The notes below the pieces were generated by a model, which was not told the origin of the DNA, made no database searches, and worked only from the letters and a program-made list of their open reading frames with translations. A program made the position numbers and the translations under genes. This document shows, piece after piece, positions 1 through 7,500 of a stretch of 7,909 bases of DNA. Source of the DNA: Oscillospiraceae bacterium (lineage in GTDB: Bacteria > Bacillota > Clostridia > Oscillospirales > Acutalibacteraceae); the NCBI GenBank assembly GCA_009783605.1, contig WRDE01000083.1:1-7909 (forward strand). The letters are read 5' to 3'. Within the stretch, counting starts at the first letter, position 1. The number at the start of each line of letters is the position of its first letter.

Positions 1-11
1 AAATACATGGC

Positions 12-16
12 GGAGG
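12..16 (+). promoter_or_regulatory. Ribosome binding site of the fucosidase gene
   Basis: GGAGG lies 6 bases before the GTG codon at 23 and 12 bases before the in-frame ATG at 29. The spacing favours the GTG start; the ATG is a possible alternative that removes only two residues. An ATG at 7 is in another frame. Confidence 0.7.
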
Positions 17-22
17 CGGTTT

Positions 23-2242
23 GTGGATATGAATTGGAAGAAAATTCTTGCGTTGCTCCTTGTGCTGTGCCTGTCGGTGATGATCCCCGGCTATAGCCGC
101 AATGACCTCGCGGCTGGGGCCGCCGGGTTGGATACCGCGATTACGGAGGCGCAGAAATTGCAATTTTATGACTATACCCATGAGAGTTGGGAGGTTCTGC
201 GGCTTGCCCTGCGGCAGGCAAAGGCGGTGGCGGACAATCCCGCTTCGGGTGAGCAGGAGATCGCGGCGGCGCTGCAGGCGCTTACCGCGGCGATGGAGGA
301 ACTGGCGCCGAAGACCAATCTGGCGGCCGGGTCCACCGCCACCTCAACCAACGTCTACAACAACATGGCCGCCTATAACGGCCAAAAGGCTGTTGACGGG
401 GACTTGAACACCCGCTGGGCATCGAATGACCGGGTGGCGGAGGCGGTGCTGATCATCGACCTGGGCGCGGCGCAGACCTTTAATCAGGTATTGATTTTTG
501 AGTTCATGCAATATGCCGGCCGGATCGGGCCGGTGGATATGGCGGTTTCGGCCGACAGCCAAAGCTGGGAGGCATGGCGGAGTATCAGCTTTGATCCGCC
601 CTATTACAGCGCGGTGGGGGAACCGGTTGCCGCCCGGTATCTGCGGCTGCGGTTTTCCGGAATCGGCAATGACGGGATCAATGTGGCGGAGGTCATGGTG
701 TTCGACGATCCGTCGGCGGTGGAAATTTTCACCGGCATCACCCGGGAGGAGGACCCCGACTGGATCGTCCAGCAGCCCGGCACCGAACCGAATATCTTCC
801 AGCAGCGGAAGGCCGCCATGACCTACGGCATGTTCATCCATTACGGCATCAACACCTTTGCCAATCAGGAGTGGACCGACGGCAGCCTGAGCCCGTCGGT
901 CTATAACCCCAATCTGTCCACCCTCGACCCGGATTCCTGGGTCAGGGCGGCCTGGGAGGGCGGCATGAACTTCATTGTGTTGGTCACCAAGCACCACGAG
1001 GGGTTCGCGCTGTGGGATACCGCTGTGGGCAGCTATAACATCAAGGCCACCGGCCGGCCGGGCGCCGACCGGGATATCGTCCGGGAGGTATCCGACGCCT
1101 GCCGCAAATACGGGATCAAGCTCGGATTTTACTACTCCCTCTGGGACCGCAGCTGGGACCGGACCCATACGGTGGACACCACCGGGATGAACCCGGGCGA
1201 GCTGAAGATGGCCTATAACGACTTCGCGCTGGCCCAGATCGCCGAGCTGTTGGACGGGCGGTACGGCGAGATCTGCGAGCTGTGGTTGGACGGCGCGTGG
1301 GAGAAAAAGGCGGCGGACTGGGAGCTGCCCCGGCTGTACGATACCGTGAAGCGGCTGCAGCCCTCCTGCCAGATGTCGGTCAACTGGACGGTGGAGCCGC
1401 ACAATCCTGCGGACGCGAAAGGCGGGGAGCCAATGCGGTATTTTCCCAGCGATTTCCGGCTGGCCGACCCGCTGTTCACCCGCCGCGGCCCCAACGCCGA
1501 CCCGAAGTTGTATACCCATATGGGGCAGCAATATTACCTGCCGTTTGAGGCGACCATCTGCATCAACAACAGCTGGTTCTGGAACACCGGCAACAACGCC
1601 GCCAGCGTTATGAGCCCACAGAGTATCGAAACCGCCTATGATCATATGGCCGAACAGCAGAACACGCTGGTGCTCAATCTCGCGCCCAATCGGAGCGGCG
1701 TGATGGCGGCTTTCGACCTGGCCGGGCTATACACCGGCGCGCGGCAGATCGGGATCGCCCGGGGCGGCGCGCGGACCGATATCCCGGACGGCAGCTGCCG
1801 GGTGGATGTGCGGTATCTGACCGACAGGGGGCATATCATACGTTCTACCGACGAGTTATACGGCGAAGCGGGGACGGGCTGGACCGCCAATGCGCCGGAG
1901 CTGGAGCAGCTCGGCTACACGCTGCTGTCGGAGGAAGCGGCGAGCGGGACTTTTGCCGGCGGCGGGGAGACGGTGACCTTTGTGTATAAGGACGAATTCG
2001 AAGGCGCGCCGCCGCCCGACCCGCCCGACCCGCCGAAATACGGCCATGTCAGCGGCGGCGATACCCTCAGCGTCACCGACGCGCGGCTGGTGCTGCAGCA
2101 TTTGGTGGGCAAACGCCTACTGACGCCGGAGGAATTTGACCTGGCGGCCGTGCGTGAAGCCGGAAAAGTGGAGATCAGCGACGCGCGGTTGATTTTACAG
2201 CGGTTGGTGGGGAAAATCGACAGCTTCCCGCGGGAAGAATAA
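23..2242 (+). CDS. Secreted multidomain GH29 alpha-L-fucosidase with FIVAR, F5/8C, MucBP-like and degenerate dockerin modules
   Basis: Predicted exported glycosidase that removes terminal alpha-L-fucose from glycans outside the cell. Order of parts in the 739 residues: signal peptide about 1-33 (KK, then a Leu/Val core, possible AGA cleavage site); FIVAR helical domain about 36-97; F5/8C (CBM32-like) sugar-binding domain about 98-229; GH29 catalytic domain about 258-575; MucBP-like beta domain about 594-656; Pro/Asp-rich linker about 663-672; two dockerin-type repeats about 673-733. GH29 signs are GMFIHYG (269-275), KHHEGF (323-328), a YYSLWDRSWD stretch, and LWLDG with D423 as the expected nucleophile. 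The NTFANQEWTDG stretch recalls the GH29-B (alpha-1,3/1,4-fucosidase) group, which is an inference. The acid/base residue was not assigned. The start is GTG, preceded by GGAGG. No clear terminator follows, and no co-transcribed neighbour is visible because the window begins just upstream. Confidence 0.93.
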   Translation: MDMNWKKILALLLVLCLSVMIPGYSRNDLAAGAAGLDTAITEAQKLQFYDYTHESWEVLRLALRQAKAVADNPASGEQEIAAALQALTAAMEELAPKTNLAAGSTATSTNVYNNMAAYNGQKAVDGDLNTRWASNDRVAEAVLIIDLGAAQTFNQVLIFEFMQYAGRIGPVDMAVSADSQSWEAWRSISFDPPYYSAVGEPVAARYLRLRFSGIGNDGINVAEVMVFDDPSAVEIFTGITREEDPDWIVQQPGTEPNIFQQRKAAMTYGMFIHYGINTFANQEWTDGSLSPSVYNPNLSTLDPDSWVRAAWEGGMNFIVLVTKHHEGFALWDTAVGSYNIKATGRPGADRDIVREVSDACRKYGIKLGFYYSLWDRSWDRTHTVDTTGMNPGELKMAYNDFALAQIAELLDGRYGEICELWLDGAWEKKAADWELPRLYDTVKRLQPSCQMSVNWTVEPHNPADAKGGEPMRYFPSDFRLADPLFTRRGPNADPKLYTHMGQQYYLPFEATICINNSWFWNTGNNAASVMSPQSIETAYDHMAEQQNTLVLNLAPNRSGVMAAFDLAGLYTGARQIGIARGGARTDIPDGSCRVDVRYLTDRGHIIRSTDELYGEAGTGWTANAPELEQLGYTLLSEEAASGTFAGGGETVTFVYKDEFEGAPPPDPPDPPKYGHVSGGDTLSVTDARLVLQHLVGKRLLTPEEFDLAAVREAGKVEISDARLILQRLVGKIDSFPREE
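2012..2034 (+). repeat. Short in-frame tandem repeat in the Pro/Asp linker
   Basis: The 9-base unit CCGCCCGAC occurs at 2012-2020 and 2021-2029, followed by a partial copy CCGCC. The unit is a multiple of three, so copy-number slippage would lengthen or shorten the PPD linker between the MucBP-like and dockerin-like domains without a frameshift. Confidence 0.75.
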
Positions 2243-2325
2243 CAGCGTAACCGTCCGCTATTAATATTTCATTTAAAATATACTATTTGTAAAACTTCCC
2301 GCCGAGGAGACACCGTATCGGAGAA

Positions 2326-2354
2326 TTGACAAAATACAAAAAAGGTGCTATTAT
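2326..2354 (+). promoter_or_regulatory. Sigma-A-type promoter of the LytTR regulator
   Basis: A perfect -35 box, TTGACA (2326-2331), is followed after exactly 17 bases by TATTAT (2349-2354), one base from the consensus -10. Transcription would begin near 2361, giving a leader of roughly 40 bases before the regulator start. No copy of the downstream CGATTCA repeat was found near this promoter, so autoregulation through that element is not supported. The promoter looks constitutively strong. Confidence 0.8.
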
Positions 2355-2397
2355 TTATTCCTTAATATCGGCTGCCTGAGCAAAAAATAATAGGCGT

Positions 2398-3138
2398 ATG
2401 GTAAGTATGAAAAGATTTCAAATCGCGTTATGCGACACAAATAAACAGGAGCTGGAAGGCTACGCGACCGTCTGCCGCGGTATCTGCGAAAAGAACGGCC
2501 TTTCGGCGGATTTTAAGCTGTATGCGAGCAGCGGCGATCTGCTGTTTGATATGGGTCCGCATGAGTTTACCTGGATGTTCAATATCTTTATCATTGATCC
2601 GGAAAACGGCTTTTCCGACATGCCATCCGCCATCCGCAGGGTTGGCTATAACGGCGTTATTCTCTATTTAAGCCATTCCAAATCGCCGGAGCACTATCAG
2701 CAGGCGTTCGACGCGGGCGCTTACAATTTTATCGAAAAAGGCACCGAGCCCCAGCTCCTGTTCCGGTTCCAGTCGGTGTTTGAGGCGGCCCTCCAGACCG
2801 CGAAACAGATTGACCGCCAGTTTCTGATGGTGAGCTGCGCGGGAGAATTGAGACGGATCGAAGTCAAGGATATCCATTATTTTGAATCGGCGGCGGACCA
2901 TATGGTAAACGTCGTATATAACGGCGGAAGCTTTCAATTTTTATCCACCATGAAAGGGCTGGAGGAACGTTTCCGCGACCGCGGATTCGTGCGCGTCCAC
3001 CGCTCCTATCTTGTTTCGGTCGACGCGATTCACCGGGTGGAACCGGGCACCCTGACCCTGAACAGCGGACGCCGGATTCTGGTGAGCCGCGACCGTTACC
3101 CGGCCTTGAAGACGGCGATGTTTTGCTGGCAGACGTAA
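2398..3138 (+). CDS. LytTR-family response regulator (AgrA-like)
   Basis: Cytoplasmic two-component transcription regulator of 246 residues. The N-terminal receiver, about 5-125, has an acidic residue at D13 (ALCD), a likely phosphoacceptor D67 in FIIDPE, S92 in the switch position (YLSHS) and K114 (FIEKG). The usual double acid near the first strand is reduced to a single Asp followed by Thr-Asn. The C-terminal LytTR DNA-binding domain, about 140-242, shows IHYFES, the conserved VHRSYLV around H201-R202-S203, and the closing VSRDRYPALK stretch. Length and order fit AgrA/ComE/BlpR-type regulators. The Shine-Dalgarno is weak (AGG at 2392-2394). ATG 2407, giving MKRFQIALCD, is an equally reasonable start. 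The gene is transcribed alone between its own promoter and a terminator, and no histidine kinase is seen in the window. The tandem repeats at 3350-3420 are a candidate target. Confidence 0.92.
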   Translation: MVSMKRFQIALCDTNKQELEGYATVCRGICEKNGLSADFKLYASSGDLLFDMGPHEFTWMFNIFIIDPENGFSDMPSAIRRVGYNGVILYLSHSKSPEHYQQAFDAGAYNFIEKGTEPQLLFRFQSVFEAALQTAKQIDRQFLMVSCAGELRRIEVKDIHYFESAADHMVNVVYNGGSFQFLSTMKGLEERFRDRGFVRVHRSYLVSVDAIHRVEPGTLTLNSGRRILVSRDRYPALKTAMFCWQT

Positions 3139-3175
3139 ATAAAAACGGAACATTATTTTGAAGATATTGTAAAAA

Positions 3176-3206
3176 AGAATTGTCTCACCGACAGTTCTCT
3201 TTTTTT
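3176..3206 (+). terminator. Intrinsic terminator after the LytTR regulator
   Basis: A 9-bp stem (AGAATTGTC with GACAGTTCT, one G-T pair) encloses a 5-base loop and is followed by seven T residues at 3200-3206. It begins 37 bases after the regulator stop codon. A run of A precedes the stem, so some activity on the opposite strand is possible. It separates the regulator transcript from the downstream operon. Confidence 0.85.
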
Positions 3207-3349
3207 GGCGAAACCTTTTGCCCGAAACTGTCTCTTAATGTGAGGAAAACGAATTTTCCGCCGACGTTAAAGTGGCCTTTTCCCTTCCGGATATTCTGGT
3301 AAAAAACACCGTATATTGTGCTTTGTATAATAACCAATCACTATTATTT

Positions 3350-3420
3350 GCGATTCAGGGGAAAATAGCTACGATTCAGGGAACTCCATGCGATTCATGG
3401 GGATATCAATACGATTCACG
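3350..3420 (+). promoter_or_regulatory. Candidate LytTR operator: four phased direct repeats
   Basis: The heptamer CGATTCA begins at 3351, 3372, 3391 and 3412, each preceded by A or G, and in three of four copies followed by a G-rich trinucleotide (GGG, GGG, TGG, CGA). Spacings are 21, 19 and 21 bases, close to two turns of B-DNA, so all copies face nearly the same side of the helix. LytTR proteins are known to bind pairs of roughly 9-bp direct repeats about 21 bp apart. The array reads naturally as two such pairs, and ACGATTCAG shares 6 of 9 positions with the AgrA half-site ACAGTTAAG as I recall it. Assignment to the upstream regulator is an inference. Confidence 0.65.
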
Positions 3421-3446
3421 AAATTCTCTGTTTTTTAACGATTTTT

Positions 3447-3456
3447 GTGCTATACT
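3447..3456 (+). promoter_or_regulatory. Extended -10 promoter of the surface-protein operon
   Basis: TATACT at 3451-3456 is preceded by TGC, giving an extended -10 (TGCTATACT). At 17-base spacing the -35 position (3428-3433) reads CTGTTT, a poor match. A good -10 with a poor -35 and phased repeats ending about 10 bases upstream of the -35 is the usual shape of an activator-dependent promoter. The expected start of transcription is near 3463, about 32 bases before the first gene. Confidence 0.65.
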
Positions 3457-3494
3457 TATTTTATTAATGTGAACGTAAGGGGGCGAAAAAGCGG

Positions 3495-3833
3495 ATGAGA
3501 AAAAATAATATGCCCGGGGCACCTGATGAGGCCGATGAGTTCATGGCCGAAATCAGTGAACTGATTCAAAAAGACAAAGACCTTTCCAATTTTTTTAATA
3601 TGCCGCCGCCGCCCTCCCGGATGCCAGATAATATTATTAAAATTCCTTCCCAGGCTGCTCAGCCGCCCGCCGAACCGGCCATAACCGAGAAACAGCTAAG
3701 AGCGCTCAGCCGCAAACATCTTTTGATGATGATTTTCGATCTGCAGGAAGAGCTCAACAGGGTAACACAGGAAAACGAAAAAATGATCACAGCGTATCGG
3801 GCCGGGCTCGCGCAGGGAAGGCAGACAGGTTAA
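3495..3833 (+). CDS. Small coiled-coil protein, first gene of the surface-protein operon
   Basis: A 112-residue protein of unknown function, predicted cytoplasmic because it has no signal peptide or membrane segment. The N-terminal part (about 1-35) is acidic and helical. A Pro-rich low-complexity middle (PPPPSRMP, then AAQPPAEP) covers about 36-65. The C-terminal part, about 66-105, begins ITEKQLRALSRKHLLMMIF and continues as an amphipathic heptad-like helix rich in Glu, Gln and Asn. A purine-rich AAGGGGG (3477-3483) lies 11 bases before the ATG. The gene ends 45 bases before the signal peptidase gene, with no terminator between, so the two are probably co-transcribed. The SRK-x-LL motif plus coiled coil recalls small proteins I associate with clostridial signal peptidase/pilin clusters, but I could not check this. 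It could be an assembly or targeting helper for the large exported protein. Confidence 0.8.
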   Translation: MRKNNMPGAPDEADEFMAEISELIQKDKDLSNFFNMPPPPSRMPDNIIKIPSQAAQPPAEPAITEKQLRALSRKHLLMMIFDLQEELNRVTQENEKMITAYRAGLAQGRQTG

Positions 3834-3878
3834 GCGGTAACTATCACGGCAGCCATTTAAAATTCAGGAGTAATATAT

Positions 3879-4487
3879 ATGCGGAACGACAGCGACAATA
3901 TCATACGCGAACAGGTCAACAGGCTGGGGATCCCGCCTCAGGAGATGTTACAAAAGGAGATCCTGCGGCATGACCGGAATGAGGCCTATCGGAAACTGAT
4001 ACGCGGCGGGCTGATAGGATTGATCACCATTACCGCCCTGGTCCTCGTCATCACCAACCTGTGGCTGGCCGTATTGCAGATCGAAGGGTCGAGTATGAAT
4101 CCGCTGCTGCAAAGAGACGAAATCGTCATCGCCGTACGGAACGATAACCCCGAAAAAAATGACATTATCGCGTTTTATTTCAATAACAAGCTCCATATCA
4201 AGCGGGTGATCGCCACCGCCGGCGAATGGGTGGATATTGACAGCGACGGTGTCGTATCGGTAAACGGCAAGATTTTGGATGAACCGTATGTCGCCGAACC
4301 GAGTCTGGGAAACTGCGATATTGATTTCCCGTTTTTTATTCCCACCGGAACGGTTTTCGTCATGGGCGACAACCGCCCGGTATCGTTAGACAGCCGCGAC
4401 AACCATTTCGGCCCGATAACCCGGGATCAGATTGTGGGCAAAATAAAATACAGCATCTGGCCGCTTTCACAGTTCGGAAGCATTTAA
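3879..4487 (+). CDS. sipS: Signal peptidase I (S26 family, Ser/Lys type)
   Basis: Membrane-bound endopeptidase that removes signal peptides from proteins leaving through the Sec pathway; its active site faces outward. The 202 residues comprise a charged cytoplasmic N-terminal extension of about 42 residues, one transmembrane helix at about 43-66, then the catalytic domain. Family motifs are complete: IEGSSMNPLL with nucleophile S72 directly before Met, HIKRVIA with general base K108, and GDNR-PVSLDSRD from 163 to 174. It is therefore unlike the catalytically altered SipA/SipP-type chaperones of some streptococcal pilus loci. AGGAG at 3866-3870 gives 8-base spacing to the ATG. The gene sits 48 bases upstream of the giant surface protein with no terminator between, which suggests a signal peptidase dedicated to that substrate. 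The exact paralogue is uncertain, so the gene symbol is generic. Confidence 0.93.
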   Translation: MRNDSDNIIREQVNRLGIPPQEMLQKEILRHDRNEAYRKLIRGGLIGLITITALVLVITNLWLAVLQIEGSSMNPLLQRDEIVIAVRNDNPEKNDIIAFYFNNKLHIKRVIATAGEWVDIDSDGVVSVNGKILDEPYVAEPSLGNCDIDFPFFIPTGTVFVMGDNRPVSLDSRDNHFGPITRDQIVGKIKYSIWPLSQFGSI

Positions 4488-4517
4488 CACAGCTACATCA
4501 CCACCAGATAAATGATT

Positions 4518-4527
4518 AAGGATGAGG
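4518..4527 (+). promoter_or_regulatory. Ribosome binding site of the large surface protein
   Basis: AAGGATGAGG ends 8 bases before ATG 4536. An in-frame ATG at 4512 would add eight residues but has no purine-rich site before it, and the Shine-Dalgarno would lie inside its coding sequence. This supports 4536 as the start. Confidence 0.75.
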
Positions 4528-4535
4528 TCTTGTTT

Positions 4536-7500
4536 ATGAGAAATATCTATGGTTCTCCCGCAGGACAGTTGCGGGCGGAGAAAAAACGCAGGAAGATCGT
4601 GCTGGCTATCTTCGCGCCGCTCTGCGTGGCCGCGATGCTGCTGTCGCTGACGCTGATACTGCGGCCCGCGTTTACCGACACCGGCGACGGTTGGGATTTG
4701 AATAATTTCACCACCGGTGTCGTCCTCAAAAACAGCGGCGGAACCGTCATCCCTCCGGGCAGCGAGGTCATTGCCGGCAATGATTACATATTGAGCATTT
4801 CCTTCAAGGAGAAATCCAATCTGCAATTCGCCTACCGGCTCTCTGACGGGATGCTGGTTTATCAGCTGCCCGCGAATATTACCATCGAGACCGCCCGGAC
4901 CAATCAGCCCATCTACGGAACCGGTTCGCCGAGACCGGTCATCGGCCGTTACAGTGTCACCACCGGCGGCCTTATTACGGTTAAGTTTGATAATGTCTGG
5001 GCTAACGGAGCCGGCGCGGGCGGCAACTTCATCGATATTTATACCAACGCCGAGTTCACCATTGATATCTTTGCCAAATTCGACGGCTCAAGCGGAATGG
5101 TGAATTTTAATTTCGGCAACAATGTCAAGATTGACTGGAGCCTGAAGGCGCCTCCGGTACCGGAGGCCGTCCTGCGGATCAACAAGAACTCCGCCGCCTA
5201 TAATGCCGCGACAAACAGCATCAACTATACCGTTACCCTCACCGCCGAAAACGGCAATCTGACCATCAGCCGGATTTCGGACTGGGCGCGCAGAACCGGG
5301 CCGAATCAAAATCTGGGCGCACTGCCCGATCCCGGATACATAAACCTTGCCAATGTGGTGGTAAGAAACAACGGGACGGTTGTGCCTTCGTCCCAATACA
5401 GTATCGCCTGGCGCGCCGGATCCAGCCCCCCGATCTTTGATATTGATTTCAATTCCCCTGTGACCTTACAGAACGGCCGGTCCATGACGGTCACCTACAC
5501 CATGAACCTGGCCGATTACATCGCCGCCAACTGCGACGACGGCGATTTCTATTTTAACGTACACAACGAGGCCACCGTCACCTATAAAGACCCCGACAAC
5601 ACCACCAAAACGGCGAGAGACGTGCATGACGTCGGTGTGAGCCGCTCGCTTATGAGCAAGAGCGGCAGCTACAACAGCACCACCGGAAAAATCACCTGGA
5701 CCGTCACCCTCGGCGACGGAAAGGCCAATCTGGCCGGCGTCACGATAACCGATACCCTCGGCGCCGGCATCGAAGCGTCGGCCAGACCGTCCTCGGTGAA
5801 CATGACGCTGCGTACCACTAACAACGGGACCCCCGTATGGTCGGGATCGGTGCCCACGGCCCTCGGCTCCGGCAGAACCTTTACCTTCCAGATCCCCTCT
5901 GACCCCAGCCCGGTGTATTACGCCACCATTACCTATACGACCGACGTCAATCCGAATGTGAACTACCCCGCCGGCGGGCAATATACCAACGACGTATCGG
6001 TAAACCTGCCGGGCGGCGGGAAATCCTCCGCGGGCGGCGGGGTCTACATCGGCAGATCCGGGAAGATTGAAGTAGCAAAGTCCGGCAGGTTCCTTGATGA
6101 AACCACCGTCGAGTGGACGCTTACCGTCGATGTCCCCGGCATATTCGGGCCGGCGGCCAACGGCGGACAGGGCGTACCTTTCTATCTGGTGGACTGGTCA
6201 GAAGGTGATTTCGGCGGTGATCATGAAGCCGAAAATAATCCGGAAAATATAGTGGTAACGGTCAACGGCGAAATGATTGCTCAGGGAGCGACGCCTCTCA
6301 GATGGCGCAGTATTAAAGACCCGGCGCTTCCCAGCAGCTGGTTGATGCTTTTTAACAACGCGACCGTTAAAACAAACAGCAGATGGCCGTATAATGAGGA
6401 CGTCCGGCTCGTGATAACTTATACGCAGGATCTGTCAAAGGCGCGCTTGGTTGCGGCACAAACAAATAAGCTCATAGATGTCAACGGCTGCACAACGCTG
6501 CTGGAATATATCAAATCTGATCCGAAAAACGCGGTGATCAACACCATTGTTCCTCTTATAGATAATCCTCCCGTCAACCCCCCGCCAAGTGAATGGGATT
6601 GGGCCTGGCTTAGCTGGCCGGTTTGGAAAAACAACAAAGCCGTGACCGATAGCGGAAATGACACGATATTTACTTATGAGGTTATCCTGAACGCCAATGA
6701 AACATCCATATGGTGGAACGGTAACAAAACGATATATAAAGACAAAGACCAGCTCTTTCCCGCCGGCGGCCCGGCCCCGTTTTTCGATGAATTTGACGAC
6801 CGGTTAGAATATGTGCCCGGCTCCTTCACGGTTGAGCTGCGTTCCGGTAACCAGTCCCAAATCGCAACACAGAAACCCTATTGGAACACGATCCGCGCAA
6901 CTTACAAATACCCGGCAGGGCAGGATGTGACCGTCAGCGGCAACACCCTTTCCGCCAATCTGGCCGATCTGGTGCGTATCAGCGGGACAAACGACGGCGC
7001 GGATTGGTTTACGACAAACGCATACAATATCGTAATCCGTTATCAGATGAAGCTGCCGGACGGCAAGGACATATTGGATCAAATCATATTGAAAAACACG
7101 GCGGGCATTGAGGCCGGCGGCAATAAAGTGACCGGCCGGTTTACAAACGGCTGCGAGGTAAAATACGGCAAGAAGGCCGTGACAAAGGGCATGAGCGCCG
7201 ACGGCAACGTAGCGACCTTCAGTATTCTCGTCAACCCGGACGGCAAGAAATTTGTCACCCCGCCTGACGTCAATCTGTTGGTCACCGACAAAATGAACAA
7301 CACGCTGTCCTTCTATTTAACCAGTATCAGGGTATATACCGAATCGGTGCCGAAAAGCGGCAATTTCAACGTGCTGCGGACCGAAATGGCCCAGACGCCG
7401 GCGCTGGACCCGGACGCCCTCTGGACCTGGGCGCTGACCGATGCAAACGAGATAACCCTCGTGCTGCCGGATCAGACGCCGATCAAAATCGTATATGACG

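Larger units (their letters stand above)
3207..3494. other. AT-rich regulatory intergenic region
   Basis: This non-coding stretch lies between the terminator and the operon. It contains a small hairpin at 3244-3259 (GGAAAA, loop CGAA, TTTTCC), an isolated TATAAT at 3326-3331 with no -35 at proper distance, the four CGATTCA repeats, and the operon promoter. A 66-codon open frame from GTG 3272 runs across all these elements, has no Shine-Dalgarno and resembles no known family, so it is not called a gene. Confidence 0.6.

Noticed and set aside
344..1645. Minus-strand open frame of 433 codons
   Set aside because: It lies opposite the GH29 and F5/8C coding region, whose plus-strand motifs are unmistakable. 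The minus-strand product has no recognisable domain and is a by-product of GC-rich codon usage.
2224..2237. 14-base palindrome CTTCCCGCGGGAAG just before the fucosidase stop codon
   Set aside because: No T-run follows, so it is not a terminator. A palindrome of this length is expected about 0.5 times by chance in the window.
3244..3259. Small hairpin GGAAAA-CGAA-TTTTCC
   Set aside because: The 6-bp AT-rich stem has no T-run after it and no link to any neighbouring element, so it is probably chance.
3326..3331. Isolated TATAAT hexamer upstream of the repeats
   Set aside because: No -35-like sequence lies 16-18 bases upstream and no gene follows at a sensible distance. The extended -10 at 3447-3456 is the better operon promoter.
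3272..3472. Plus-strand open frame of 66 codons from GTG
   Set aside because: It runs through the phased repeats and the operon promoter, has no Shine-Dalgarno and no recognisable features.
4512..4535. Upstream in-frame ATG for the large surface protein
   Set aside because: No purine-rich site precedes it, while AAGGATGAGG is ideally placed for ATG 4536.
5466..5981. Minus-strand open frame of 171 codons, Gly/Val/Arg-rich
   Set aside because: It is antisense to the continuous surface-protein frame, has low-complexity composition and no family signature.
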